From contig NZ_CP109190.1 in the NCBI RefSeq assembly GCF_041438805.1, forward strand, positions 5,952,001 through 6,016,000: DNA of 64,000 bases. Direction: 5' to 3'. The notes beneath the pieces were generated by a model. That model saw nothing but the letters and a program-made list of their open reading frames with translations. It ran no database searches and had not been told where the DNA came from. This document shows, one piece after another, positions 35,880-44,317 of this stretch. This stretch comes from Streptomyces sp. NBC_01707. Lineage in GTDB: Bacteria > Actinomycetota > Actinomycetes > Streptomycetales > Streptomycetaceae. Position numbers and translations under genes: made by a program. Position 1 is the first letter of the stretch, and every line of letters starts with the position of its first letter.

Positions 35880-36650
35880 GTGATATCTCCCCACGCGTAC
35901 CGAGTGATGCTGCCCGCGCTGTGCGCGGCGGCGGTTCTGGCCCTGGCGGGCTGTGACCCCGATGACGTGACCGCCGGTGGCAGCGGATCGGGGGGCGGCG
36001 GGCAGTCGGCGGGCGGCTTCGGCGCCGGCCCGCTGAGCAACCCCGACGGCACGAAGCCCGGCCTCGCCCCTCTCACCTCCGACACGGACCGGGCCGCCGC
36101 CCGGAAGCTCATCGAGAAGGTCGACACGAAGGGCCGCGGGCCGAAGACCGGTTACGAGCGGGACAAGTTCGGCTACGCCTGGAAGGATTCGGTCGACGGG
36201 ATCCCGCTGTCCCGCAACGGCTGCGACACCCGCAACGACCTGTTGGCCAGGGACGGAAAGGATGTCGAGCTCCGGTCGGGGTCGGACTGCGTCGTCGTCT
36301 CCATGACCCTCAAGGACCCGTACACCGGCTCGACCATCGAGTGGAGCAAGCGGCAGGCGACGAAGGTCCAGATCGACCACGTCATGCCGCTCTCGTACGA
36401 CTGGCAGATGGGCGCCTCGCGCTGGCCCGAGGCCAAGCGTCAGCAGATCGCCAACGACCCGCTCAACCTGATCCCGGTCGACGGCCCGGCCAACAACGCC
36501 AAGCGTGACTCCGGCCCGGCCTCCTGGCTGCCGCCGTACAAGCAGATCCGCTGCTCGTACGCGGTGCGGTTCGCGCAGGTCTCGCTGAAGTACGCGCTGC
36601 CGGTGACCACCGCCGACAAGCGGGCGATGCTGGCGCAGTGCGGCGGTTGA
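35880..36650 (+). CDS. Lipoprotein HNH-family nuclease (DUF1524)
   Basis: A 256-aa secreted protein with a type II signal peptide (MLPALCAAAVLALAGC; lipobox LAGC), a Gly/Ser linker and a DUF1524 domain of the GmrSD type: GCDTRNDLLARD, VQIDHVMPLSYDWQMG (the H-N-H first His, D-H-V-x-P-L), NDPLNLIPVDGPANNAKRD (the Asn-bearing segment) and WLPP. Such domains are metal-dependent nucleases; on the cell surface it could degrade extracellular DNA for nutrition or in mycelial turnover. GTG 35880 is used here; ATG 35907, next to the signal peptide, is an equally good start. It appears to be transcribed alone. Confidence 0.88.
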   Translation: MISPHAYRVMLPALCAAAVLALAGCDPDDVTAGGSGSGGGGQSAGGFGAGPLSNPDGTKPGLAPLTSDTDRAAARKLIEKVDTKGRGPKTGYERDKFGYAWKDSVDGIPLSRNGCDTRNDLLARDGKDVELRSGSDCVVVSMTLKDPYTGSTIEWSKRQATKVQIDHVMPLSYDWQMGASRWPEAKRQQIANDPLNLIPVDGPANNAKRDSGPASWLPPYKQIRCSYAVRFAQVSLKYALPVTTADKRAMLAQCGG

Positions 36651-36832
36651 CGGCGTCGGGCCGCTGAGAAGGGTCACGCACGAGGCGCTGGAGGCAGCCG
36701 CCCCTCCGGGTGGTCCGGCGCCGACGGAGCCGGACGGCGCCGGGCGTACGCGCGCTCACGCCGCCGCGGCCGTGCGGCGGGGCATCGGCAAACAGGTTGG
36801 CTTCGGGAATCCCGCTGCCTAGCGTGTGGTGG

Positions 36833-37579
36833 ATGGAGCTGAAGATCACCACCCTCGCCGCGCGCCCCGAGCTCGCCGGACCCATGCAGGAGATGCCCGA
36901 GACCTGGCCGGAGTTCGTCCTGGAGGACCTCGTCGGGTGGGCCAACTACCCCAGGCTCGCCGTCGATTTCCCGGAGTACGCGCTCGTCGCGACGGACCCG
37001 GACGGCGGTGTCGCCGCGCGGGCGTACAGCGTGCCGTTCGCGCTGCATGTCCCTGGGCGCGGGGAGTTGCCCGAGGGTGGCTGGGACCAGTCGCTGCTGT
37101 GGGCCTTCTCCGACCTGCGGCGTGGGCGTACGCCGGACACGGTCGGCGCGGTCGAGATCGCCGTCGCCAAGGGGCGGCAGGGGGAGGGGATCTCGGGGCG
37201 GATGGTCGCCGCGATGCGGGAGAACGCCGGGCGGCTCGGGTTCCGGGAGCTCGTCGCCCCCGTGCGGCCGAGCGCCAAGCACCTGGACGCCTCGGCCCCG
37301 ATGGAGGAGTACGCCCGCCGGACCCGGGCGGAGGATGGGCTTCCGTTCGACCCGTGGCTGCGCGTCCATGTGCGGGCGGGCGGTGTGATCGAGGCGGTGG
37401 CGCCGGTGTCCATGACGGTGTCGGGTTCCCTCGAGCGGTGGCGGTCCTGGACCGGGCTGCCGTTCGACGAGGACGGCCCGGTGGAGGTTCCGGGGGCGTT
37501 GGTGCCGGTGCAGTGTTCGGTGGCGCACGGATACGCGGTGTACGTGGAGCCCAATGTCTGGGTACGGCATCGGGTGTGA
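36833..37579 (+). CDS. GNAT-like N-acetyltransferase
   Basis: A 248-aa protein, longer than a minimal GNAT. The region AVEIAVAKGRQGEGISGRMV contains the acetyl-CoA loop (Q-G-E-G-I-S-G), followed by a helix MVAAMRENAGRLGFRELVAP as in motif A/B, and the C-terminal SMTVSGSLERWRSWTGLPF. The N-terminal third (GPMQEMPETWPEFVLEDLVG) is not a common GNAT feature. Substrate unknown. Start ATG 36833 lacks a strong ribosome site; an upstream GTG is conceivable. Its stop is followed by a bidirectional terminator. Confidence 0.75.
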   Translation: MELKITTLAARPELAGPMQEMPETWPEFVLEDLVGWANYPRLAVDFPEYALVATDPDGGVAARAYSVPFALHVPGRGELPEGGWDQSLLWAFSDLRRGRTPDTVGAVEIAVAKGRQGEGISGRMVAAMRENAGRLGFRELVAPVRPSAKHLDASAPMEEYARRTRAEDGLPFDPWLRVHVRAGGVIEAVAPVSMTVSGSLERWRSWTGLPFDEDGPVEVPGALVPVQCSVAHGYAVYVEPNVWVRHRV

Positions 37580-37589
37580 CGACGAACGA

Positions 37590-37615
37590 CCCGCCTGTAC
37601 GTGCGTACAGGCGGG
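37590..37615. terminator. Bidirectional terminator between GNAT and lipoprotein genes
   Basis: CCCGCCTGTACG and CGTACAGGCGGG are exact complements with a 2-base centre, between genes that converge (ends at 37579 and 37624). Confidence 0.8.
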
Positions 37616-37623
37616 TCCGTGTC

Positions 37624-38358
37624 TCAGACGGCCGGTCTCTTCACCGTGAACGGTTTGTCGAACTCGGTGAACTCGACGGTGAGCGGGGTCCCCGTGCTGA
37701 AGCGCAGCTTCAGGAGGTGGGGCCTGCCCTCCGCGGCGACCGCCGCCTGCCATGTCCCGCCGCCCGTCCGGCCGGTGAGGGACAGGGCGGGCACGGAACC
37801 GACAGTGGTCGCCCTCCCCTTGTGCGCGGTATCGCTGTACTCCGCCAGGCGGTCGAGGAAACCCCTCCGGTCGCAGTAGCCCAGGGTCTGCGCCGTGAAC
37901 CTGTCGGCGCGGTCCGCCTTCACCCAGCGGCCCGTGAGTTTCTTGACCTCGGCGTTCGTGTCGGTGTGCCGCGGCCGGCCCGCGGAAGCCGCCCGCAGCA
38001 TCGCCTCGTCGGACTGGGTGTAGACCGTGCCGCCGGTCCTGACCAGGTCCATCGTGCCTGCCGCGCCCATGGACAGGGTCACCGTGCACTCGCCCCTGAT
38101 GTCGGTGGCCACGTACGCCTCGACCGGGGTGCCGTCGGGTGACTTCGTTCCCACGGTGATACGTACCGCCTTGGCGGCCCGGGTCGCCGCCAGGGCCTTG
38201 TCGGCGACTTCGGGGCCCGTCAGACGGGCGAAGGGCGCGGTGTCGTTCTGCTGCGCGAACACCGGGTTGCAGGCCGTGAGAGCCAGGGCCGTGACGGCGC
38301 AGAGCGTCGCTGTCGCGGTGCGCAGAGCGGTTGCGGCGATGCGGGCGAGGAGGCGCAT
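37624..38358 (-). CDS. Putative lipoprotein of the LppX/LprG-like type
   Basis: A 244-aa secreted protein with a lipoprotein signal (ATATLCAVTALALTAC; lipobox LTAC, Cys about residue 30). The mature part alternates short strands (VRITVGTKSPDG, AYVATDIRGECTVTLSMG, VYTQSDEAML, LKLRFSTGTPLTVEFTEF), a pattern like the half-barrel fold of mycobacterial LppX/LprAFG and LolA. By analogy it may bind a lipid or hydrophobic ligand; no binding residues can be named. Its start is 39 bases downstream of the DUF4190/DUF4352 gene stop, so the two may be co-transcribed. Confidence 0.72.
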   Translation of the reverse strand: MRLLARIAATALRTATATLCAVTALALTACNPVFAQQNDTAPFARLTGPEVADKALAATRAAKAVRITVGTKSPDGTPVEAYVATDIRGECTVTLSMGAAGTMDLVRTGGTVYTQSDEAMLRAASAGRPRHTDTNAEVKKLTGRWVKADRADRFTAQTLGYCDRRGFLDRLAEYSDTAHKGRATTVGSVPALSLTGRTGGGTWQAAVAAEGRPHLLKLRFSTGTPLTVEFTEFDKPFTVKRPAV

Positions 38359-38397
38359 GGTCGGGCTCCCGTCGGGGTGGCGAAGGGGCGGGGCGCT

Positions 38398-39243
38398 CTA
38401 GAGCTTCAGGTCCCACTGGGTGGCGTCGTACGTGAAGCCGGGGTTGACCTCGACGGTCAGGTTCTTGGCGTCCGCCGGGGCGTCGAAGGCGAACTGGACG
38501 GTGACCTTCTTGCCCGGCAGGACCGTGCCGCTGAAGCCCTCGCCGACCTTGCCGTCGAAGATCTGCTCGGCGTCCACGCCGTCCTTGCCGGCCCGCGCCT
38601 CGACGCTGACGAGCGCCGAGTCGAACTTCTCCTTGCCCGCGTTCTCGATGACCACGGCGATCCGGTACGCCTTGTTGCCCTTCGTGTGACCGGCGGCGTA
38701 CGAGTCGGGGGTGTACGAGGTCGCGCCGCCGACCGTGACCGTCAGATCGTCGTCGTAGACGGCCGAGTCACCGGCCTCCAGCGCCTTGCCGGCGTCCGGC
38801 TTGCCGCCGGAATCCTTGCCCTTGTCCTTTCCGGAGCCCGTGCCGCCGGCCTTCGGCGCGGCGGTGGCCGTGGTGTCCGACACCGCCTTGTCGAGCTCGT
38901 CCACCGCGTCGCCCACCGCCTTGAACGTGATCACCGCGCCGACCACCGAGAGGATCAGCGCGATCAGACCGAGGACGGCGCCGAACGTGGTCGCGCCCTT
39001 GTTGGTGGCCTCGCCGCGCTTGACCCGGCCCCGGCCGACCAGGCCGAGGATCAGGGCGATGACGCCGAGGATGCCCGCCAGCCAGAAGAGGAACGGGATC
39101 AGGCCGGAGACGGCGCCGATGATGCCGAGGATCAGTGCCGCGATGCCGAGGCCGTTGCGGGCCGGGCGGAGGCCCGGCGTCCGGGCCGGGGCGTACGGCT
39201 GCTGGGGCTGCGGGGACTGCGGCGGCTGCGTGAACTGGGACAT
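38398..39243 (-). CDS. DUF4190/DUF4352 membrane-anchored protein
   Basis: A 281-aa protein. A cytoplasmic Pro/Gln-rich start (MSQFTQPPQSPQPQQPYAPA) is followed by a DUF4190 unit with two or three membrane segments (GLGIAALILGIIGAVSGLIP, LGVIALILGLVGRGRVKRGE, FGAVLGLIALILSVVGAVIT), a charged linker with Gly/Lys/Asp repeats, and an extracytoplasmic DUF4352 beta-sandwich (DSAVYDDDLTVTVGG ... VEVNPGFTYDATQWDLKL). Proteins of this layout are common on Streptomyces surfaces and have no known function. GGAGGG stands eight bases before ATG 39243. Divergent from the methylase-like gene. Confidence 0.85.
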   Translation of the reverse strand: MSQFTQPPQSPQPQQPYAPARTPGLRPARNGLGIAALILGIIGAVSGLIPFLFWLAGILGVIALILGLVGRGRVKRGEATNKGATTFGAVLGLIALILSVVGAVITFKAVGDAVDELDKAVSDTTATAAPKAGGTGSGKDKGKDSGGKPDAGKALEAGDSAVYDDDLTVTVGGATSYTPDSYAAGHTKGNKAYRIAVVIENAGKEKFDSALVSVEARAGKDGVDAEQIFDGKVGEGFSGTVLPGKKVTVQFAFDAPADAKNLTVEVNPGFTYDATQWDLKL

Positions 39244-39331
39244 GGCTGTGCCCTCCGGCAAGTACAGGGATGAGTGGTGAGCGGAATGCTGCGCCGCCTG
39301 GTGTAGCGACAGGTCAATAACAGCAGAGCTT

Positions 39332-39398
39332 GTGAACCGAGTCAACAGCGTTCACGCGAAACAGGTTCATGCACGGCGTGAACCGATGTCGTGTGAAC
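39332..39398. promoter_or_regulatory. Cluster of GTGAAC/GTTCAC half-sites before the methylase-like gene
   Basis: Five copies within 67 bp: GTGAAC at 39332, GTTCAC at 39350, GTTCAT at 39365, GTGAAC at 39378 and 39393. They pair as two inverted repeats, GTGAAC-N12-GTTCAC and GGTTCA-N9-TGAACC. The region is AT-richer than its surroundings and lies between the DUF4190 gene (start 39243) and the methylase-like gene (start 39477). Confidence 0.5.
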
Positions 39399-39476
39399 GG
39401 CTCGGTATGCTCGCCTACACAGAGCAGGCAGCGCGGACGGATCAGGACCAGGGCGCCAGGACCAGGGAGACAGTCA

Positions 39477-41642
39477 GTGCCGGAGAACTCGACAGAGGTG
39501 ACCGCGGCCGGGATCGCCCGGCTCGCGGGCGTGGGCCGCGCCGCCGTCAGCAACTGGCGCCGCCGCCACGCCGACTTCCCCAAGCCGGTCGGCGGCACGG
39601 AGACCAGCCCGTCCTTCGCCCTGCCGGAAGTCGAACAGTGGCTGCGCGACCAGGGGAAGCTCGCCGAGATCCCGCTCCGTGAACGGGTCTGGCAGCAACT
39701 GGCCGGGCACCCGGCCGGCGCCGTCCCCGCCCTCGTCCACGCGGGCTGCGCCCTGCTGCTCGTCCGGGACAGGCCCACCGCCTGGCTGGAGATCACCGCC
39801 GTGTCGGACGAGCGGATGGCCACGGTGCTGCACCTCGCCCTGACCGACCTGCTCGCCGCCCGCTTCGGTCCGGTCGCCGAGTCGGGCGACGGAAGCGGAG
39901 GCGGACCGAGCGGGTGCGTACGCGCTGTTCACACCCCCACCGCCGACGAACTCCTTCCGTCCGTTCCCCTGCTGCGCGCCACTGCCGAACTCGCCGCCGG
40001 GATCGGCGCCCGTCAGGCCTTCGAGTTCCTCCTCGGCCGCCAGCTCGACGCCAACCCGCGCCAGTTCACCCTCACCCCTCCGGACCTCGCCGAGCTGATG
40101 GCCGCCCTCGTGGAGACGGGCAGCCGGTCCGCCCGTACGGTCCTCGACCCGGCGACGGGAACCGGCGCCCTGCTGCGCGCCCTCAGCCGTCCGACCGCCC
40201 TGTACGGGCAGGATGCCGACCCCGACCTCGCTGCGCTCACCGCGCTCCGCCTCGCCCTGAACTCCACCGTCGAGAGCTGCACGGTCGCCGTGCGGACCGG
40301 CGACACCCTGCGCGCCGACGCGTTCCCACGGCTCGCCGTCGACGCCGTGCTCTGCCACCCGCCGTTCAACGAGCGCAACTGGGGGCACGACGAGCTCGCC
40401 TACGACCCCCGCTGGGAGTACGGCTTCCCCGCCCGTACGGAGTCCGAACTCGCCTGGGTCCAGCACGCGCTGGCGCATCTGCGCGAGGGCGGCACCGCCG
40501 TCCTGCTGATGCCCCCGGCCGCCGCGTCGCGCCGTTCCGGCCGCCGGATCCGTGCCGATCTGCTGCGCCGCGGTGCCCTTCGTGCCGTCGTCGCCCTTCC
40601 GGCCGGCGCAGCGCCCCCGTACGGCATCCCGCTCCACCTCTGGGTGCTGCGCAAGCCGGGCGCCGGTGTGCGCCCCTCACCGGAGCTGCTGCTCGTGGAC
40701 ACCGCCGAGCCCGCCGAACCGGCCGCGGCGACCGCTGCCGCCACCGCGTCGGGCGGGCGCGACCGGCTCGACTGGCAAGCGGTGCGCAGCGCCGTGCTGG
40801 ACGCGTGGGAGCCGTTCGACCGGGCGGAGCGGACCGGTCCCGAGTCGGACGCCTCCCTCGGCCGGACCGGCCCGGACCGGCCGGGTGTCAGCCGGGTCGT
40901 CCCCGTCATCGAACTCCTGGACGACGATGTGGACCTGGCTCCCGCCCGCCATCTGCCCCCGCCGACGGCCGCCGGCGGGTCGGCCGAACTCACCCGCGTA
41001 CGGGACCGGCTGACCGAGACGCTGCGGCTGACCGCCACTCTCACCCCGCCGCTCGCGGACCTCTCCGACCCGGCCCGCTGGCCTCTCACCACCGTCGGTG
41101 AACTCGCCCGTGCCGGCGCACTCCAGCTCCGCACCGGCGGCTCCGGCACCGGACCCGGACCCGTCCTCACGGAATACGACGTCCTGGGCTCCACCGCCCC
41201 CTCCGGAACACTTCCCGCCACCACCGACGGGCCGCCCGAGGAGCCGGTCCTCGTCGAGCCCGGTGATGTCGTCGTCCCCGTACTGGGCGGCGGCACCGTC
41301 GCCCGGGTGATCGACGAGGCCACCGCGGGCGCCGCACTGGGCCGCAACCTTCAGCTGCTGCGCCCCGATCCGGCCGCTCTCGACCCGTGGTTCCTCGCCG
41401 GTTTCCTGCGCGGCACCGCCAACAACCGGCAGGCCAGCAGTTACGCGTCGACCGCGACCCGGCTCGACGCCCGCCGCCTCCAGCTGCCGCGCCTGCCGCT
41501 CGCCGAACAGCAGCGGTACGGAGCGCAGTTCCGTGCCCTCGCCGCCTTCGAGGACGCGCTCCGGCTGACCGGCCGGCTCGGGGGACAGCTGGTCCAGGGG
41601 ATGTACGACGGGCTGACAGACGGTACGGTCACGCCGAAGTGA
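39477..41642 (+). CDS. Solitary N6-DNA-methylase-like protein with HTH and TRD-like ends
   Basis: A 721-aa protein. Residues 1-60 hold a helix-turn-helix (AAGIARLAGVGRAAVSNWRR). The central part resembles HsdM-type gamma methylases: target-helix QAFEFLLGRQLDANPRQF, SAM motif I VLDPATGTGALLRALS, an acidic motif II LYGQDADPDL and motif IV as LCHPPFNERNW. The usual catalytic (N/D)PP(F/Y) is therefore HPPF, with His instead of Asn. The C-terminal 170 residues look like a type I specificity half (LQLPRLPLAEQQRYGAQFRA, long helix). No restriction subunit is nearby. GTG 39477 has GGGAG upstream. It could be a DNA-binding regulator derived from a methylase, or methylate an unusual target. Confidence 0.8.
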   Translation: MPENSTEVTAAGIARLAGVGRAAVSNWRRRHADFPKPVGGTETSPSFALPEVEQWLRDQGKLAEIPLRERVWQQLAGHPAGAVPALVHAGCALLLVRDRPTAWLEITAVSDERMATVLHLALTDLLAARFGPVAESGDGSGGGPSGCVRAVHTPTADELLPSVPLLRATAELAAGIGARQAFEFLLGRQLDANPRQFTLTPPDLAELMAALVETGSRSARTVLDPATGTGALLRALSRPTALYGQDADPDLAALTALRLALNSTVESCTVAVRTGDTLRADAFPRLAVDAVLCHPPFNERNWGHDELAYDPRWEYGFPARTESELAWVQHALAHLREGGTAVLLMPPAAASRRSGRRIRADLLRRGALRAVVALPAGAAPPYGIPLHLWVLRKPGAGVRPSPELLLVDTAEPAEPAAATAAATASGGRDRLDWQAVRSAVLDAWEPFDRAERTGPESDASLGRTGPDRPGVSRVVPVIELLDDDVDLAPARHLPPPTAAGGSAELTRVRDRLTETLRLTATLTPPLADLSDPARWPLTTVGELARAGALQLRTGGSGTGPGPVLTEYDVLGSTAPSGTLPATTDGPPEEPVLVEPGDVVVPVLGGGTVARVIDEATAGAALGRNLQLLRPDPAALDPWFLAGFLRGTANNRQASSYASTATRLDARRLQLPRLPLAEQQRYGAQFRALAAFEDALRLTGRLGGQLVQGMYDGLTDGTVTPK

Positions 41643-41650
41643 GCTGAACC

Positions 41651-41682
41651 ACAACGGTTCCGTACAACCCCGGGACCGTTGT
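41651..41682 (+). terminator. Terminator after methylase-like gene
   Basis: ACAACGGTTCC and GGGACCGTTGT pair over 11 bp (one G-T) with a 10-base loop, nine bases past the stop at 41642. Confidence 0.75.
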
Positions 41683-41771
41683 CGGTGTCGCCCTTTACGC
41701 TCAGGTCTGCCAGATCTGCGCGCGCTCACAGGTGCGTTCAGCACTTCCCCGACCAGGTACCAGGAGCAGCC

Positions 41772-42431
41772 ATGTACGGCCCGGGTCATCCGCCGCAGCC
41801 GACGCCTATGCCGCCGCGTCGGCTGCCCAGCCGGGCCTGGATCGTGTCGATGCGTGTGCTGTTCGTGGTGCTCTCGGTGGGATCGATCGGTCTGCTGCTG
41901 TGGGCTCCGCTGCTGCGTCTCGCGATCGTGCGCCGCCGGACGTCCGACTGGTGGCTGACCGGGGCCGGTTTCGTGTTCGTCTGTGTCCTCCTGCCCGTCG
42001 TGGGCCGGGACGGCAGCAATGCCGACGCCAACGGCATCGACTTCGTTCTCATACCGATGCTGCTCCTGGCGATGCTGGCCGCCCCCGTGTACTACCTGGT
42101 CGCGGACATCCGTCACTACGAGCAGTTCGAGAAGCAGCCTTTCGCCGGTGGATACCTGCCGCCGGTGCCGGGGTACGGGTACACGACCGTGCCTGTACAG
42201 CAGCCGCGGCCTGCTCAGTCGCCGCAGTACCAGCCACAGCCACAGCCACAGCAGTACCAGCAGCATCAGCCGCCTCGGTACCAGCCCCACTCCCAGGATG
42301 CGCATCCCCAGAGCTCGCAACCCCAGCCCGGGCAGCGCGCGTCCACGCCCACCCCGCCCCACCGCATCGACCAGGTCCGCGCCGAGCTCGACGAGCTGAG
42401 CGACTACCTCCGTAAGGAGGAGGACCGTTGA
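41772..42431 (+). CDS. Membrane protein with Gln/Pro-rich cytoplasmic tail, kinase partner
   Basis: A 219-aa protein of no family I recognise. Three membrane segments (VLFVVLSVGSIGLLLWAPLL, WLTGAGFVFVCVLLPVVG, FVLIPMLLLAMLAAPVYYLV) are followed by a tail extremely rich in Gln, Pro and Tyr (YQPQPQPQQYQQHQPPRYQP) and a C-terminal helix RIDQVRAELDELSDYLRKEE. Its last codon overlaps the start of a soluble Ser/Thr kinase, so the two are translationally coupled; it may anchor or be phosphorylated by that kinase. AGGAG stands five bases before ATG 41772. Confidence 0.8.
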   Translation: MYGPGHPPQPTPMPPRRLPSRAWIVSMRVLFVVLSVGSIGLLLWAPLLRLAIVRRRTSDWWLTGAGFVFVCVLLPVVGRDGSNADANGIDFVLIPMLLLAMLAAPVYYLVADIRHYEQFEKQPFAGGYLPPVPGYGYTTVPVQQPRPAQSPQYQPQPQPQQYQQHQPPRYQPHSQDAHPQSSQPQPGQRASTPTPPHRIDQVRAELDELSDYLRKEEDR

Positions 42432-43960
42432 GCGGACGCGTCATCGCCGGGCGGTACGAGCTGGCGACCGTCCTGGGCCAGGGCGGCATGGGCCAGGTCT
42501 GGACGGCGTACGACCAACGCCTCGACCGCAGGGTCGCGGTGAAGCTGCTCCGGCCCGACCGGGTCGCCGGACCCGGCGGCAGCGGTGCCGCCGACGAGCT
42601 GCGACGCCGGTTCGTGCGCGAGTGCCGGGTCACCGCCCAGGTGGACCATCCGGGTCTGGTCACCGTCCACGACGCGGGTAATGACGACGACGACCTGTTC
42701 CTCGTCATGCAGTACGTCGAGGGCTCCGACCTCGCCGACCATCTCGCCGAGCACGACCCGTATCCCTGGCAGTGGGCCGTCGCCGTGGCCGCCCAGCTCT
42801 GCGCCGCGCTCTCCGCCGTGCACGCCGTGCCGATCGTCCACCGCGACCTCAAGCCACGCAATCTGATGGTGCGCCCGGACGGCACGATCACCGTCCTCGA
42901 TCTCGGCGTCGCCTCCGTCCTGGACAACGACACCACCCGGCTCACCCACACCGGTACGCCGATCGGTTCCCCGGCCTACATGGCGCCCGAGCAGGCGATG
43001 GGCGGCGCCGTCGGCCCGTACACCGACCTCTACGCGCTCGGTGTGCTGCTCCACGAACTGCTCAGCGGGGACGTGCCGTTCGCCGGATCCACCGCCCTCG
43101 GTGTGCTGCACCGCCACCTCTACGAGCCGCCGCTCCCGGTCCGGCAGATCCGACCCGAGATCCCCGAGCCGCTCGAAGCGCTCGTGCTGCGGCTGCTCGC
43201 CAAGGACCCGCAGCACCGTCCGGCGAGCGCCCAGGAGGTGTACGAGCACCTCACCCCGCTCCTCCCGTCCCGCTCCACGGGGCTGCCGTCCGGCCCGCTC
43301 GACCCGACCCGCCCGTTTCTGCGGCCGCACGCCCCGTGGCCCGACCTCGTCACCACTCCGCCCGCCGCGCAGCCGGCGCCGGTGGCCGCCAAACCGGATG
43401 TCGCGGCCGCCGTCGACGAGGTGAAGCAGCTGCTCGGACAGGGCAGGATCACCCAGGCCGTGGACATCCTCGGTGGCATCCTCCCGGCCGCGGCCGAACA
43501 GCACGGTGAGGGTTCGCCGGTGGTCCGCATCCTGCGCAAGCAGTACGCGGCGACGCTCATGGACGACGGGCAGTACCGTCGCGCCCTGCCCGAACTGCGC
43601 CGCCTCGCCGACGACCGCGCGGCGGAGGCCGGCCCGGCCGACACCCAGACGCTCCAGTACCGCTACGACGCGGCGCAATGCCTGGAGCAGCTGGGCGAAC
43701 CGGCCGCCGCGCTCGCGGAGTACCGCGCGGTCCTGCCGTACTACGAGAACCAGTACGCGACGGGCAACGACCCGGCCCGTTCCTTCGAGATCCGTCAGCG
43801 CATCGGGTATCTGCTGCTCGCGGTCGGCGACCACGCGGCGGCGCGCGGACAGCTCCAGGCGCTGCTGTACGACACTGAGCGGATGTACGGGCCGCACCAC
43901 CCACTGCCGGTGGAGCTGCGCCGCCAGCTCGACCGTCAGATGCAGGTCCGCGGCGGCTGA
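42428..43960 (+). CDS. Hanks-type Ser/Thr protein kinase with TPR-like C-terminus
   Basis: A 510-aa kinase. Glycine loop LGQGGMGQVWTAYD, catalytic Lys39 (VAVK), HRDLKPRN with D140, DLG at 158-160 in place of DFG, and MAPEQ show an active kinase. There is no transmembrane segment, unusual for PASTA-type actinobacterial kinases; the last 190 residues form helical repeats (VDEVKQLLGQGRITQAVDIL, YRRALPELRRLADDRA, LEQLGEPAAALAEYRAVLPY) like TPRs, a protein-binding platform. The start is a TTG (42428) overlapping the previous stop (TTGA), with a strong GGAGGAGGA before it. It is cotranscribed with the membrane protein upstream. Confidence 0.93.
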   Translation: MSGRVIAGRYELATVLGQGGMGQVWTAYDQRLDRRVAVKLLRPDRVAGPGGSGAADELRRRFVRECRVTAQVDHPGLVTVHDAGNDDDDLFLVMQYVEGSDLADHLAEHDPYPWQWAVAVAAQLCAALSAVHAVPIVHRDLKPRNLMVRPDGTITVLDLGVASVLDNDTTRLTHTGTPIGSPAYMAPEQAMGGAVGPYTDLYALGVLLHELLSGDVPFAGSTALGVLHRHLYEPPLPVRQIRPEIPEPLEALVLRLLAKDPQHRPASAQEVYEHLTPLLPSRSTGLPSGPLDPTRPFLRPHAPWPDLVTTPPAAQPAPVAAKPDVAAAVDEVKQLLGQGRITQAVDILGGILPAAAEQHGEGSPVVRILRKQYAATLMDDGQYRRALPELRRLADDRAAEAGPADTQTLQYRYDAAQCLEQLGEPAAALAEYRAVLPYYENQYATGNDPARSFEIRQRIGYLLLAVGDHAAARGQLQALLYDTERMYGPHHPLPVELRRQLDRQMQVRGG

Positions 43961-43995
43961 GCGGACCGGCCGGGGCCGACCGGTCGGGGTCCGGT

Positions 43996-44218
43996 CCCGC
44001 CAGGGATACGGGGCGACTTCGCCCGTTACGTCGACGTGTACTCCACCACCACGGGCTTCCCGTACGCCTCGACGCTGTACACCGGGCACCGCCGCGGTCA
44101 CCAGTACGCCGTTGACAAGAAGGTGACGCACACCGGTGGCACGCTCACGATCGACCGGAACGCGTGGGATGCACCGGTCGCGACCGTGGGGGGGGCTGAG
44201 GCCGCCGGTCGTGGCTGA
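43996..44218 (+). pseudogene. Possible gene remnant after the kinase gene
   Basis: The 357 bases 43961-44317 hold no full gene. One frame, RYVDVYSTTTGFPYASTLYT continuing to a stop at 44218, has typical Streptomyces third-position G/C bias for about 60 codons (for example KKVTHTGGTLTIDRNAWDAP). I do not recognise the family and see no ribosome site (a GTG is at 44036). It looks like the 3' end of a lost gene, or a very small unrecognised one. Confidence 0.3.
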
Positions 44219-44260
44219 CTGAGCGGCCACACCGAACTCCCCACCGGAGCTCCCGCCTGG

Positions 44261-44298
44261 CGGGCCGGGCCGACGGGACGTGCCGTCGGACCGGCCCG
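44261..44298 (-). terminator. Terminator after the YfhO-type gene
   Basis: CGGGCCGGGCCGACGG and CCGTCGGACCGGCCCG pair over 16 bp with one mismatch and a 6-base loop, 20 bases past the stop of the leftward gene ending at 44318. Confidence 0.8.
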
Positions 44299-44317
44299 CC
44301 GCGGGCGGGAGGCCGGG

